This document shows, in pieces, positions 23,624 to 32,418 of a stretch of 64,000 bases of DNA. Each line of letters starts with the position of its first letter. Position 1 is the stretch's first letter. Both the position numbers and the translations under genes were made by a program. Source of the stretch: Bradyrhizobium sp. AZCC 1610. Lineage in GTDB: Bacteria; Pseudomonadota; Alphaproteobacteria; Rhizobiales; Xanthobacteraceae. The notes beneath the pieces are model-generated. The model had not been told where the DNA came from. It searched no databases and was given only the letters and a program-made list of their open reading frames with translations. The stretch covers positions 2,575,001-2,639,000 of the forward strand of contig NZ_JAZHRR010000001.1 of the NCBI RefSeq assembly GCF_036924515.1, in the 5' to 3' direction.

Positions 23624-23995
23624 ATGCCCATCATCATCTACGGCATCAAGAACTGTGACACCATGAAGAAGGCGCGCGCCTGGCTTGACGATCACGGCGT
23701 GGCTTACGACTTCCACGACTACAAGCTGGCCGGCATCGCCAAGGACAAGCTCAAGCAATGGTCCGACGAACTCGGCTGGGAGACGTTGCTCAACCGTGCG
23801 GGGACGACGTTCAAGAAGCTGCCCGACAGCGACAAGGAAGGCCTGAACGAGCGCAAGGCGCTGGCGCTGATGCTGGCGCAGCCCTCGATGATCAAGCGTC
23901 CGGTACTGGATCTCGGCGGCAAGTTGCTGGTCGGCTTCAAGCCGGACGTCTACGGCAAGGAGGTGGCGTCCAAATCGCGCGGGCGCAAGGCCTAA
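23624..23995 (+). CDS. ArsC/YffB-like reductase family protein
   Basis: The ATG at 23624 gives 123 residues with the ArsC-like thioredoxin fold: IIYGIKNCDTMKKARAWLDD, then LNRAGTTFKKLPDSDKEGLN and PSMIKRPVLDLGGKLLVGFK. The single N-terminal Cys in NCDTMKKA and the motif MIKRPV fit the Spx/YffB/ArsC group. YffB-like members bind glutathione rather than reducing arsenate, and no ars genes are near, so arsenate reductase is unlikely. It is an independent unit; its stop overlaps the end of a convergent PAS gene. Confidence 0.88.
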   Translation: MPIIIYGIKNCDTMKKARAWLDDHGVAYDFHDYKLAGIAKDKLKQWSDELGWETLLNRAGTTFKKLPDSDKEGLNERKALALMLAQPSMIKRPVLDLGGKLLVGFKPDVYGKEVASKSRGRKA

Positions 23996-24615
23996 TCGAG
24001 GTCGATAACTTCGTCGGAAGAATGCGCGTCTGCCGAAACCGGCACGAAAGCGCGATCGATGATCGCCCTGACCAGAATCACGGGCTCGGCTTTCGGCCTC
24101 AGGCCCATGAGGTTGCTGACCTTGAAGCCGCCTTCAATGCTGATGCTCTTGAAGGATCCGACGATCTGCGTGACGGCATCGTCGCGGCCGAACGGCATCA
24201 GCAGCCGCTCATAGGACACGTCCTTGCCGTCGGCATCCTGCACCGTCGAAATGGAATAGACCGGCCGCTGACGGGCCACGCAAGCCCGGTACGAGGCAAC
24301 GACGTTGGCATATCGTTCGGGGCCGATCGCATCATCGAGATAGCGGTTGGTTCGCTGCGCGGGCTCGATATGGTCGCTGCCGTAGGTGGTGGCGAGCCTG
24401 GCGCCTTCATGCGTGATTAGAAATCGCGCGCCATCGCCCTGGCCGACGACCTCATAGTGCATCATGTCGATCAGTTCGTCGGCGACCTGCTCCGGCTCAA
24501 AATCGCCAGGCGGAGGCATGGTTCGCCGCTTGCCGAATGCGCGCAGCCATTCGTTCAGGAGATAGCGCTGCCTAATCGATTTGACGACCGAGGGATCGGC
24601 ACTTGCGAACTGCAT
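23992..24615 (-). CDS. PAS-domain protein (PAS_5 type), second of a tandem pair
   Basis: A 207-residue single-domain protein. The PAS_5 family pattern is visible: SVVKSIRQRYLLNEWLRAFG at the start, a loop with DFEPEQVADELIDMMHYEVV, and DVSYERLLMPFGRDDAVTQI then VGSFKSIS. No output domain is attached. Such proteins are abundant in Bradyrhizobium; ligand and partner are unknown. The upstream neighbour at 24622-25224 is a paralogue in the same direction, with a 6-bp gap, so they arose by tandem duplication and are co-transcribed. Confidence 0.85.
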   Translation of the reverse strand: MQFASADPSVVKSIRQRYLLNEWLRAFGKRRTMPPPGDFEPEQVADELIDMMHYEVVGQGDGARFLITHEGARLATTYGSDHIEPAQRTNRYLDDAIGPERYANVVASYRACVARQRPVYSISTVQDADGKDVSYERLLMPFGRDDAVTQIVGSFKSISIEGGFKVSNLMGLRPKAEPVILVRAIIDRAFVPVSADAHSSDEVIDLD

Positions 24616-24621
24616 TGCGGC

Positions 24622-25224
24622 TTAACTGAATTGGAGCACATCGCCTGCCGTGATGCGGCCCGGCGCGCGATGGAAGAGATCGCGGTCGATGATGGTGCGC
24701 AACTTCGGCACCGGCAACTTGTCGTTTCCACGCATCAGGTTCTTGATCTCGAAGCCGCCGTCCTCGCTGATGGTCTTCAGCGAAGCGATGATCTGGGTAA
24801 CGCTGCCGTCGTCGGAGAACGGCAGCAACAGCCGCTCATAGGCGACGATTCGCCCGTAGATGTCATCGATATTGGCGATGGTATAGGCGGGAAGGCGGCG
24901 CGCGACGCATTCATAATAGACCGGCATCACGATCGGAGCGAGCCTTGCGCCCAGATACTCGTCGAGATTGCGACCTTTGCCGGTATTCCCATAAGCAGTG
25001 GACATCCGCGTGCCGTTGCTCTGGATGGTCAGGCGTGGCGGCTGCGTGCTGGTATCGACGGTGTAGAATACCAGATCAGGAAGTTCGTCCTCGATCCGCG
25101 ACGGCTGGTATTCCGAGATGCGCGGCATCGACTGGTCGCGGGCGTATTGCCGCAGCCAGGTGTTCAGCAGGTCGCGCTGTTTGATAGATTTGACGACCGA
25201 CGGTCCGGCGCTTTCAAATTCCAA
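24622..25224 (-). CDS. PAS-domain protein (PAS_5 type), first of a tandem pair
   Basis: A 200-residue paralogue of the downstream gene. Matching blocks are SVVKSIKQRDLLNTWLRQYA, YQPSRIEDELPDLVFYTV, RIVAYERLLLPFSDDGSVTQ and IASLKTISEDGGFE. Both carry the same start-proximal phrase SAxPSVVKSI. It has no membrane or output domain. Sequence has diverged enough to suggest different ligands. The pair is followed by a 373-bp gap and then the liv operon on the opposite strand. Confidence 0.85.
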   Translation of the reverse strand: MEFESAGPSVVKSIKQRDLLNTWLRQYARDQSMPRISEYQPSRIEDELPDLVFYTVDTSTQPPRLTIQSNGTRMSTAYGNTGKGRNLDEYLGARLAPIVMPVYYECVARRLPAYTIANIDDIYGRIVAYERLLLPFSDDGSVTQIIASLKTISEDGGFEIKNLMRGNDKLPVPKLRTIIDRDLFHRAPGRITAGDVLQFS

Positions 25225-25597
25225 GGCGGCAATTCCTGGCTATCTAAATCACGTGATGATGCGGGCTGAGGCGGAAATATTGTATGAAAGCGTCTGATTG
25301 CAGCAGAACACCGTTAACGATGGCTTGCCGGCGCGAAGATCGTGGCTGAGCGCGGACGGCGAGCCAGCCGGGCCGGGCAATCGGCGCAATTCGACTTATG
25401 GCGCATCCGGAACCGGCACGCGCGTTTCCCCACGGCAGCTTTCCACCTTGCCTAACCCATACCGTTGACGGCATATTCCGGCCCGGAGGCGGCGGGCTCG
25501 GGACGGTTTCCAGGACGTCCGGCTGAGCCTGCCCGAACAGCGAAAAATTGGCCGCGCGCGAGCGAACTCGCGGAGACGGCTGACGGGGGAAATTTGT
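25225..25597. other. Intergenic region holding divergent promoters
   Basis: This gap lies between the PAS pair (left) and the liv operon (right), which diverge. I find no open frame with family resemblance. A TTGACG near 25468 could be a -35 element for the liv operon, but no convincing -10 or operator palindrome stands out. Confidence 0.35.
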
Positions 25598-26353
25598 TTG
25601 GCTGATGAGTTCATTCTCGAAACCCACGGATTGACCAAGGAGTTCGCGGGTTTCTTCGCCGTTCGCGATGTCGCCCTCAAGGTGCGTCGCGGCAGCATTC
25701 ATGCGCTGATCGGGCCTAATGGCGCCGGCAAGACGACATGCTTCAACCTGCTGACCAAGTTCTTGAGGCCGTCGGCCGGCCAGATCCTGTACAAGGGACA
25801 GGATATCACCGCGATGGCGCCGGCCGATGTGGCCCGCCTCGGGCTGGTGCGTTCGTTCCAGATTTCGGCGGTGTTTCCGCATCTGACGGCGCTGGAGAAC
25901 GTCCGCGTTGCCTTGCAGCGCCAGCATGGCTCTTCGTTCGATTTCTGGCGTTCCAAAAGCGTGCTCGACCGCTTCAACGGCCGCGCGCATGAGCTTCTCA
26001 ACGATGTGGGCCTGAGCGAGTTTGCCACCACGCCGGCGGTCGAGATGCCCTACGGCCGCAAGCGCGCGCTCGAGATCGCGACGACGCTGGCGCTCGACCC
26101 CGAGATGATGCTGCTCGACGAGCCGATGGCCGGCATGGGTCATGAAGACATCGACAAGATCGCGGCGCTGATCAAGCGCATTTCGGCGAAGTACACTATT
26201 CTGATGGTCGAACATAATCTCTCTGTGGTCGCCAACCTGTCCGACATCATCACGGTGCTGACGCGCGGGCAGGTGCTGGCCGAAGGCAATTATGCTGAAC
26301 TATCCAAAGACGAGCGCGTCAAGGAAGCCTATCTGGGGGCCGGTCATGCCTGA
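25598..26353 (+). CDS. livG: Liv-type ABC transporter ATP-binding protein LivG
   Basis: The 251-residue ATPase starts at TTG, with GGGGGA upstream. Walker A is GPNGAGKTT, the Q loop lies in FQISAVFPHLT, the signature region is EMPYGRKRALEIATTLA (a degenerate LSGGQ, normal for LivG), and Walker B is MMLLDEPMAGM followed by the switch His in MVEHNLSV. It powers uptake with LivF through the permeases encoded downstream. It overlaps livF by 8 bp. The operon order is livG-livF-livK-livH-livM, complete for a branched-chain-amino-acid-type or amide/urea-type importer. Confidence 0.92.
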   Translation: MADEFILETHGLTKEFAGFFAVRDVALKVRRGSIHALIGPNGAGKTTCFNLLTKFLRPSAGQILYKGQDITAMAPADVARLGLVRSFQISAVFPHLTALENVRVALQRQHGSSFDFWRSKSVLDRFNGRAHELLNDVGLSEFATTPAVEMPYGRKRALEIATTLALDPEMMLLDEPMAGMGHEDIDKIAALIKRISAKYTILMVEHNLSVVANLSDIITVLTRGQVLAEGNYAELSKDERVKEAYLGAGHA

Positions 26354-27089
26354 GTTGAAAATGGCCGAAGCCGCCGCCAAACCGGCGGGCGCGGAAGTCC
26401 TTTCCGTTTCCGACCTGCAGGCCTGGTACGGCGAATCCCACATCCTTCACGGCATCAACTTCAATGTGAAGGCCGGCGAGGTGGTTACGCTGCTCGGCCG
26501 CAACGGCGCCGGCAAGACCACGACGCTGAAGTCGGTGATGGGAATCATCGGCAAGCGTACCGGTTCGATCCGTTTCAACGGTCAGGACATCACGCGCGCC
26601 TCGTCCGACAGGATCGCACGGATGGGCGTGGCTTTCTGCCCGGAGGAGCGGGGTATTTTCGCAAGCCTCGACGTGCGTGAAAACCTGCTGCTGCCGCCGA
26701 TCGTGCGCCCTGGCGGCCTGTCGCTCGACCAGATCTTCGAATTGTTTCCAAACCTGAAGGAACGGCTCAACAGCCAGGGCACCAAGCTTTCCGGCGGCGA
26801 GCAGCAGATGCTTGCGATCGCCAGAATCCTGCGCACCGGCGCGCGCTTCCTGATGCTGGACGAGCCGACCGAGGGTCTCGCGCCCGTCATCATTCAGCAG
26901 ATCGGCCACACCATCGCGCGGCTGAAGTCGGAAGGCTTCACCATCCTGCTGGTCGAGCAGAATTTCCGCTTCGCTTCCACGGTGGCCGACCGCTACTACA
27001 TCGTCGAGCACGGCAAGGTGATCGACGGTTTCGCGAACTCGGAGTTGTCGGCCAATATGGACAAGCTCCACACCTATCTCGGCGTCTGA
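26346..27089 (+). CDS. livF: Liv-type ABC transporter ATP-binding protein LivF
   Basis: ATG 26346 gives 247 residues. Walker A is GRNGAGKTT, the signature TKLSGGEQQMLAIARIL is canonical, Walker B is LMLDEPTEGLAP, and the switch His position lies near LLVEQNFRFA. LivF pairs with LivG. The C-terminal stretch FANSELSANMDKLHTYLGV is typical of the family. The frame overlaps the livG stop by 8 bp, so the two subunits are translationally coupled. Confidence 0.92.
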   Translation: MPELKMAEAAAKPAGAEVLSVSDLQAWYGESHILHGINFNVKAGEVVTLLGRNGAGKTTTLKSVMGIIGKRTGSIRFNGQDITRASSDRIARMGVAFCPEERGIFASLDVRENLLLPPIVRPGGLSLDQIFELFPNLKERLNSQGTKLSGGEQQMLAIARILRTGARFLMLDEPTEGLAPVIIQQIGHTIARLKSEGFTILLVEQNFRFASTVADRYYIVEHGKVIDGFANSELSANMDKLHTYLGV

Positions 27090-27127
27090 TCGGTACTGCA
27101 TCTCAACTCAAGATTAATGGAGATACT

Positions 27128-28345
27128 ATGAAGCATCACATTTCAGCTCTCTTCCTGGGTACCGCTCTGGCGCTTGCCGCCGGCAGCGCGTTCGCGCAGG
27201 ACAAGACCGTCAAGATCGGCGTACTCACCGACAATTCCGGACTTTACTCCGACCTCGGCGGCGCCGGCTCGACGCTCGCGGCCCAGATGGCGGTCGAGGA
27301 TTCGGGGCTGGCGGCCAAAGGCTGGAAGATCGACGTGGTCTCCGCCGACCATCAGAACAAGCCGGACATCGGCACCACCGTCGCGCGTCAATGGATCGAC
27401 GTCGAGAAGGTCGATATCTTCGTGGACGTGCTGAACTCCGGCGTTGCGCTGGCGGTCAACAATCTGGTGAAGGAAAAGAACGCGATCATGATCAACACCG
27501 GCGCGGCGACGTCGGATCTCACCAATACCCAGTGTTCGCCGAACACAATTCACTGGGTTTACGATACCTATATGCTTGCCAACAGCACCGGCCAGGCGCT
27601 GGTGAAGGCCGGCGGCGACACCTGGTACTTCCTGACCGCGGACTACGCGTTCGGCCACGCGCTGGAACGCGACACCTCCGCAGTCGTGGTTAAATCGGGC
27701 GGCAAGGTTATCGGCACCGTCAGGCATCCCCTGAATTCGTCGGACTTCTCCTCGTTCCTGCTGCAGGCGCAGGCGTCCAAGGCCAAGATCATCGGCATGG
27801 CGAATGCCGGCGGCGATACCACCAACACGATCAAGCAGGCGTCGGAATTTGGAATCGTCGCAGGCGGTCAGAAACTCGCTGGCCTGCTGCTGTTCATCAA
27901 TGACGTCCACTCCCTCGGCCTCAAGGTGGCGCAGGGGCTGAACTTCACGGAAACTTTCTACTGGGATCTGAACGACGGCACCCGCGCGTTTTCCAAACGC
28001 TTCTCCGAGCGCATGAAGAACAAGGCGATGCCGTCGATGGTGCAGGCCGGCGTGTATTCGGGTCTGATCCACTATTTCAAGACGATCGATGCGATGGGCG
28101 GCAATCCGCATGATGGCGTCAAGGTGGTGGCGAAAATGAAGGAAACGCCGACCGACGACCCGCTGTTCGGCAAGGGCACGATTCGCCCTGACGGCCGCAA
28201 ACTTCATCCGGCCTACCTGTTTGAGGTCAAGAAGCCTTCAGAGTCCAAGGGGCCGTGGGACTATTACAAGCTGGTTGGAACGACCCCGGCAGACCAGGCC
28301 TTCCGGCCGCTTTCGGAAAGCGCCTGTCCGCTGGTAAAGAAGTAA
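27128..28345 (+). CDS. Liv-type ABC transporter substrate-binding protein
   Basis: A 405-residue periplasmic binding protein (type I fold). The signal peptide is HHISALFLGTALALAAGSAF with cleavage before QDKTVKIGVL. Conserved fold elements include DNSGLYSDLGGAGS and DYAFGHALERDTSA. It has the size of Leu/Ile/Val-like and amide-binding proteins; the ligand is not identifiable. The gene sits between the ATPases and the permeases. A close paralogue stands alone at 46408-47634 with the same end CPLVKK. A strong stem-loop follows the stop. Confidence 0.92.
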   Translation: MKHHISALFLGTALALAAGSAFAQDKTVKIGVLTDNSGLYSDLGGAGSTLAAQMAVEDSGLAAKGWKIDVVSADHQNKPDIGTTVARQWIDVEKVDIFVDVLNSGVALAVNNLVKEKNAIMINTGAATSDLTNTQCSPNTIHWVYDTYMLANSTGQALVKAGGDTWYFLTADYAFGHALERDTSAVVVKSGGKVIGTVRHPLNSSDFSSFLLQAQASKAKIIGMANAGGDTTNTIKQASEFGIVAGGQKLAGLLLFINDVHSLGLKVAQGLNFTETFYWDLNDGTRAFSKRFSERMKNKAMPSMVQAGVYSGLIHYFKTIDAMGGNPHDGVKVVAKMKETPTDDPLFGKGTIRPDGRKLHPAYLFEVKKPSESKGPWDYYKLVGTTPADQAFRPLSESACPLVKK

Positions 28346-28353
28346 CAACGATG

Positions 28354-28378
28354 GCCCGCCGGCTCCGTGCCGGCGGGC
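28354..28378 (+). promoter_or_regulatory. Intraoperonic stem-loop after the binding-protein gene
   Basis: GCCCGCCGGC and GCCGGCGGGC form a perfect 10-bp stem around TCCGT, 8 bp after the stop of the binding-protein gene and 54 bp before livH. There is no T tract. Such hairpins between a binding protein and its permeases commonly protect the upstream mRNA and let the binding protein accumulate in excess. Confidence 0.6.
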
Positions 28379-28432
28379 ATCCTCTCGCGTCACAACGCGA
28401 TTTGCGTCACAACGAGATTGAGTGCGAAACCG

Positions 28433-29296
28433 ATGCAAGCTCTTTACGCCCAGCTTTTGGTGGGATTGATCAACGGATCGTTCTACGCGCTGCTCAGTCT
28501 GGGGCTCGCCGTGATCTTCGGCATGCTCAACATCATCAATTTCGCCCATGGCGCGCTCTACATGATGGGCGCGTTCTGCGCGTATTTTCTGTTGAACATC
28601 GCCGGCATCGGCTATTGGCCGGCGCTGATCATCGCGCCCATCGTTGTCGGCATCTTCGGCATGATCCTGGAACGGACCATGCTGCAATGGCTCGCCGGCC
28701 TCGACCATCTCTATGGGCTGCTGCTGACATTCGGATTGGCGCTGATTATCCAGGGCGTCTTTCAGAATTATTTCGGTTCGTCGGGTCTGCCCTACGCGAT
28801 TCCCAGTGAACTGCAGGGCGGCATGAATCTCGGTTTCATGTTCCTGCCGATCTACCGCGGCTGGGTGGTGGTGTTCTCGCTCATCGTTTGCTTCGCCACC
28901 TGGTACCTGATCGAAAAGACGCGGCTTGGCGCCAATCTGCGCGCCGCCACCGAGAACCCGACGCTGGTGCGCGCGTTCGGCATCAACGTGCCGCGGATGA
29001 TCACGCTGACCTATGGGCTTGGCGTCGGCCTGGCCGCACTGGCCGGCGTGCTGTCGGCGCCGATCAATCAGGTACGGCCGCTGATGGGCGCCGACCTGAT
29101 CATCGTGGTTTTCGCGGTGGTGGTGATCGGCGGAATGGGATCGATCATGGGTTCGATCATCACGGGATTCGCGCTCGGCGTGATCGAAGGACTGACAAAG
29201 TATTTTTATCCCGAGGCTTCCAACACCGTGGTGTTCGTCCTGATGGTGCTGGTGTTGCTGTTGAAGCCAACGGGACTGACCGGACGGGCGGCCTGA
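28433..29296 (+). CDS. livH: Liv-type ABC transporter permease LivH
   Basis: ATG 28433 gives 287 residues and about 8 membrane helices: LLVGLINGSFYALLSLGLAV is the first. The conserved cytoplasmic loop lies around TRLGANLRAATENPTLVRAF, followed by GINVPRMITLTYGLGVGLAA, the usual EAA-like contact with the ATPase. A second conserved block is GADLIIVVFAVVVIGGMGSI. The permease forms the channel with LivM. It starts 54 bp beyond the intraoperonic stem-loop and ends one base before livM. Confidence 0.92.
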   Translation: MQALYAQLLVGLINGSFYALLSLGLAVIFGMLNIINFAHGALYMMGAFCAYFLLNIAGIGYWPALIIAPIVVGIFGMILERTMLQWLAGLDHLYGLLLTFGLALIIQGVFQNYFGSSGLPYAIPSELQGGMNLGFMFLPIYRGWVVVFSLIVCFATWYLIEKTRLGANLRAATENPTLVRAFGINVPRMITLTYGLGVGLAALAGVLSAPINQVRPLMGADLIIVVFAVVVIGGMGSIMGSIITGFALGVIEGLTKYFYPEASNTVVFVLMVLVLLLKPTGLTGRAA

Positions 29297-29297
29297 C

Positions 29298-30266
29298 ATG
29301 AGCGCATTGACTGACGATTCACTGCCGGTAACTCCGCAGGCCATGCGCGACGAGATGATCGTGTTCGCCGCGATGGCGGTATTGCTGGGCATGGTGCCCC
29401 TGACGGGCATCTACCCGTTCTTCGTAATGCAGGCGCTGTGCTTCGCGTTGCTCGCCTGCGCGTTCAATCTCCTGATCGGCTATGGCGGCCTGCTGTCGTT
29501 CGGCCACGCGATGTTCCTGGGAACGGCGGGCTACTGCACGGCGCATGCGCTCAAGGTCTGGGGTGTGACGCCGGAACTCGGAATTCTGGTCGGCGTCGCC
29601 GGAGCTGCCGCGCTCTCCGTCGTCACCGGCTTCATCTCCATTCGCCGGCAGGGCATCTACTTTTCGATGATCACGCTGGCGCTCTCGCAGCTCCTGTATT
29701 TCATTTATCTGCAGGTGCCGTTCACCCATGGCGAAGACGGCATCCAGGGCATTCCGCAAGGCTATCTGTTCGGAATATTCGATCTCTCCAAGCCGACGGT
29801 CCTTTATTACGTCGTGCTGGCCGGCTTCCTCGGCGGCTTCCTGTTGATCTACCGCACCATCAACTCGCCGTTCGGTGAGGTGCTGAAAGCGATCCGGGAG
29901 AACGAACCGCGCGCGATCTCGCTGGGCTACAAGACCGACCAGTACAAGCTTCTCGCCTTCATCCTCTCCGGGACCATCGCGGGCTTTGCCGGCTCGCTGA
30001 AGGTGTTCGTGGCCCAGAACGCCTCGCTCACCGACGTGCACTGGACGATGTCGGGCGAAATCGTGCTGATGACGCTGGTCGGCGGCCTCGGAACGGTGTT
30101 CGGCCCGGTGGTCGGCGCCTTCGTCATCATCGCCATGCAGCAATATCTGGCCGGTTTCGGCCAGTGGGTGACGGTGATCCAGGGCGTCATCTTCGTCGCC
30201 TGCGTGCTGACCTTCCGTCGCGGCGTGATCGGCGAGATCGCGCATTATTTCCGGAGATCGCTGTAG
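29298..30266 (+). CDS. livM: Liv-type ABC transporter permease LivM
   Basis: A 322-residue permease with about 9-10 membrane helices. The ATPase-contact loop lies in INSPFGEVLKAIRENEPRAI followed by SLGYKTDQYKLLAFILSG; the block SGEIVLMTLVGGLGTVFGPV is typical of LivM. It ends the liv operon (livG, livF, binding protein, livH, livM). Only one base separates the stop of livH from the ATG. Confidence 0.92.
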   Translation: MSALTDDSLPVTPQAMRDEMIVFAAMAVLLGMVPLTGIYPFFVMQALCFALLACAFNLLIGYGGLLSFGHAMFLGTAGYCTAHALKVWGVTPELGILVGVAGAAALSVVTGFISIRRQGIYFSMITLALSQLLYFIYLQVPFTHGEDGIQGIPQGYLFGIFDLSKPTVLYYVVLAGFLGGFLLIYRTINSPFGEVLKAIRENEPRAISLGYKTDQYKLLAFILSGTIAGFAGSLKVFVAQNASLTDVHWTMSGEIVLMTLVGGLGTVFGPVVGAFVIIAMQQYLAGFGQWVTVIQGVIFVACVLTFRRGVIGEIAHYFRRSL

Positions 30267-30354
30267 CTACCGGTTTTGGCGCCTTTTTCAGCCCCACAAA
30301 GCGGTGGATGACCCGGCTCCCGGGGGGCCCGCCGTCGCGCCTTGCCTTCGAATG

Positions 30355-30376
30355 TTCTATGACAGTTTTGTGACAG
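30355..30376 (-). promoter_or_regulatory. Pho box upstream of DUF47-pit
   Basis: Read on the minus strand, CTGTCACAAAA and CTGTCATAGAA form two 11-bp direct repeats, closely matching the PhoB-binding Pho box (two CTGTCA-type 7-mers separated by 4 AT-rich bases). It is 41 bp before the DUF47 start codon. In Sinorhizobium meliloti the equivalent orfA-pit operon is repressed by PhoB under phosphate limitation. Confidence 0.65.
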
Positions 30377-30417
30377 CTCGCCCGAGCGGTCATTTCTGAA
30401 CGACGGAAAATACCCCC

Positions 30418-31062
30418 ATGTTGCGCTGGTTTCGTGCCTTTCTGCCCAAGGAGGAGCGGTTTTTTGACCTGTTTGACCGGCATGCCCAGACGGTGGTGCA
30501 GGGTGCGCTGGCGCTACAGGACATGCTGCGCGGCGGCGACGAGACGCCGGTGTTTTGCCAGCGCGTCAACCAGTTCGAAAATGACGCCGACGGCATCACC
30601 CGCGAGGTGCTGACTGCGGTCCGCCGCACCTTCATCACCCCGTTCGACCGCGGCGACATCAAGAACCTGATCACGTCGATGGACGACGCCATCGATCAGA
30701 TGCAGCAGACAGCGAAAGCGGTGGTGCTGTTTGAAGTCCGCATTTTCGAGCCGCCGATGCGCGAGATCGGGACCCTGCTGGTCGAGTGCGCCAATCTGGT
30801 CGGTCGCGCGCTGCCGCTGATGCAATCGATCGGAAACAACGTCGCGATGCTGACCGCCATTACCGAGGAGATCGGAAAGCTGGAGGGCCGCATCGACGAT
30901 CTCCACGACATCGGATTGAAGGAACTGTTTCTCAAGCATCGAAGCGGCAACTCGATGGATTTCATCGTGGGCGCCGAGATCTACAAGCATCTCGAGAAAG
31001 TGTCCGATCGCTTCGACGACGTCGCCAATGAGATCAATTCCATCGTGATCGAACAGGTATAG
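30418..31062 (+). CDS. DUF47 family PhoU-like protein (Pit accessory)
   Basis: The 214-residue protein matches DUF47: FFDLFDRHAQTVVQGALALQ at the start, HxxExxxD-like FENDADGITREVLTAVRRTF, and MDDAIDQMQQTAKAVVLFEV. Such proteins fold like PhoU (helical bundles with metal-binding residues) and regulate or couple to the adjacent phosphate transporter. pit starts 16 bp downstream, so the two form an operon (orfA-pit of other rhizobia). A Pho box lies upstream, so it should respond to phosphate supply. Confidence 0.9.
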   Translation: MLRWFRAFLPKEERFFDLFDRHAQTVVQGALALQDMLRGGDETPVFCQRVNQFENDADGITREVLTAVRRTFITPFDRGDIKNLITSMDDAIDQMQQTAKAVVLFEVRIFEPPMREIGTLLVECANLVGRALPLMQSIGNNVAMLTAITEEIGKLEGRIDDLHDIGLKELFLKHRSGNSMDFIVGAEIYKHLEKVSDRFDDVANEINSIVIEQV

Positions 31063-31077
31063 GGCAGGGCCAATCAA

Positions 31078-32082
31078 GTGGACGCCTCGCTCGGTCTTCC
31101 GATTCTGGTCTTCTTGATCGCGGTCGCGCTGCTGTTCGACTTCCTCAACGGGTTGCACGACGCTGCCAATTCGATCGCAACGATCGTGTCGACCCGCGTG
31201 CTGCGCCCGCAATATGCGGTGATGTGGGCCGCCTTCTTCAATTTCATCGCCTTTTTGGTGTTCGGGCTCCACGTCGCCAATACGATCGGCACCGGCATCA
31301 TCGAACCGAGCGTCGTGGACGCCACGGTGATCTTCGCTGCGCTGGTCGGCGCCATTGTCTGGAACCTGATCACCTGGGCGCTCGGAATTCCTTCGTCCAG
31401 TTCACACGCGCTGATCGGCGGGCTGCTCGGTGGCGGCATGGCCAAGGCCGGGATTTCAGCGGCGGTCTGGACCGGCTTGTCCAAGACGCTTCTTGCCATC
31501 GTGCTGTCGCCGCTGGTCGGGTTCCTGCTGGCGCTGATGCTGGTCGCGATCGTGTCCTGGCTCTCGGTACGGTCGACGCCGTTTGCGGTCGACCGCGCCT
31601 TCCGCATCCTGCAATTCGTCTCGGCGTCGCTCTATTCGCTCGGCCATGGCGGCAACGACGCGCAGAAGACCATGGGCATCATCGCAGTGCTGCTGTACTC
31701 GCAGGGCCACATCGGCAGTGACTTCAATATTCCGTTCTGGGTGGTAATCTCCTGCCAGGCGGCCATGGGGCTCGGCACACTCATGGGCGGCTGGCGGATC
31801 GTTCGCACCATGGGGCTGCGGATCACGAAGCTGACGCCGATGCAGGGCTTTTGCGCGGAAACCGGCGGTGCTGCGACCCTCTTCATGGCGACCTATCTCG
31901 GGGTTCCCGTGTCCACGACCCACACCATCACCGGCTCCATCGTCGGAGTAGGCGCCGCGCGGCGGGTCTCGGCGGTGCGCTGGAACGTGGCGAGTTCGAT
32001 CGTTTATGCTTGGGTCATCACCATTCCGGCTTCCGGAATCGTGGCGGCGCTAACCTATTGGGCGGTGGTGCTGCTGCGCTGA
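31078..32082 (+). CDS. pit: Inorganic phosphate transporter, PiT family
   Basis: The 334-residue membrane protein starts at GTG. PiT family signatures are present in both halves: LFDFLNGLHDAANSIATIVS near the N-terminus and LGHGGNDAQKTMGIIAVLL in the second half; SSSHALIGGLLGGG and STTHTITGSIVGVGAARR are the family's duplicated hairpin. It imports phosphate (with metal, proton- or Na+-driven) as a low-affinity system. It forms an operon with the DUF47 gene and probably comes under PhoB control through the upstream Pho box. Confidence 0.92.
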   Translation: MDASLGLPILVFLIAVALLFDFLNGLHDAANSIATIVSTRVLRPQYAVMWAAFFNFIAFLVFGLHVANTIGTGIIEPSVVDATVIFAALVGAIVWNLITWALGIPSSSSHALIGGLLGGGMAKAGISAAVWTGLSKTLLAIVLSPLVGFLLALMLVAIVSWLSVRSTPFAVDRAFRILQFVSASLYSLGHGGNDAQKTMGIIAVLLYSQGHIGSDFNIPFWVVISCQAAMGLGTLMGGWRIVRTMGLRITKLTPMQGFCAETGGAATLFMATYLGVPVSTTHTITGSIVGVGAARRVSAVRWNVASSIVYAWVITIPASGIVAALTYWAVVLLR

Positions 32083-32400
32083 TCAGGTCGTGACCAGCTT
32101 CAGGCCGATAATGCCGGCCACGATCAGTCCGATGCTGGCGAGGCGGGCCGCGGTGGCAGGTTCACCGAACAATGCGATGCCAAGAAGCGCCGTTCCAACA
32201 GCGCCGATGCCGGTCCATACCGCATAGGCCGTTCCGATCGGCAGTGATTTCAGTGCCAGTCCGAGCAGAATGATGCTCCCGGCCATCGCTGCGAGCGTTA
32301 GCACCGACGGTACCAGCCGGGTAAAGCCTTCAGTGTATTTGAGGCCGATAGCCCAACCGATTTCCAGGAGACCCGCGGCGACGAGCACAAGCCAAGCCAT
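32083..32400 (-). CDS. sugE: Guanidinium exporter SugE/Gdx (SMR family)
   Basis: ATG at 32400 gives 105 residues: [20 protein letters not shown], then [17 protein letters not shown] and [20 protein letters not shown], and [13 protein letters not shown]. The sequence closely follows SugE/Gdx, with the essential membrane Glu in GLLEIGWA. Gdx proteins export guanidinium in exchange for protons. The alternative ATG at 32418 lies inside the upstream RNA element and before the GGAGGG ribosome site, so it is rejected. A guanidine-II riboswitch precedes the gene, confirming the substrate. Confidence 0.95.
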   Translation of the reverse strand: MAWLVLVAAGLLEIGWAIGLKYTEGFTRLVPSVLTLAAMAGSIILLGLALKSLPIGTAYAVWTGIGAVGTALLGIALFGEPATAARLASIGLIVAGIIGLKLVTT

Positions 32401-32418
32401 GACAACCCTCCGAACCAT

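Noticed and set aside
23624..23995. Arsenate reductase
   Set aside because: The protein is YffB/Spx-like and no ars genes are near.
28238..29410. A 390-codon open frame on the minus strand over livH
   Set aside because: It is antisense to a membrane transporter gene, charged, and without a domain.
32401..32418. SugE starting at ATG 32418
   Set aside because: This codon lies before the ribosome site and next to the riboswitch hairpin, and the family starts at the next ATG.
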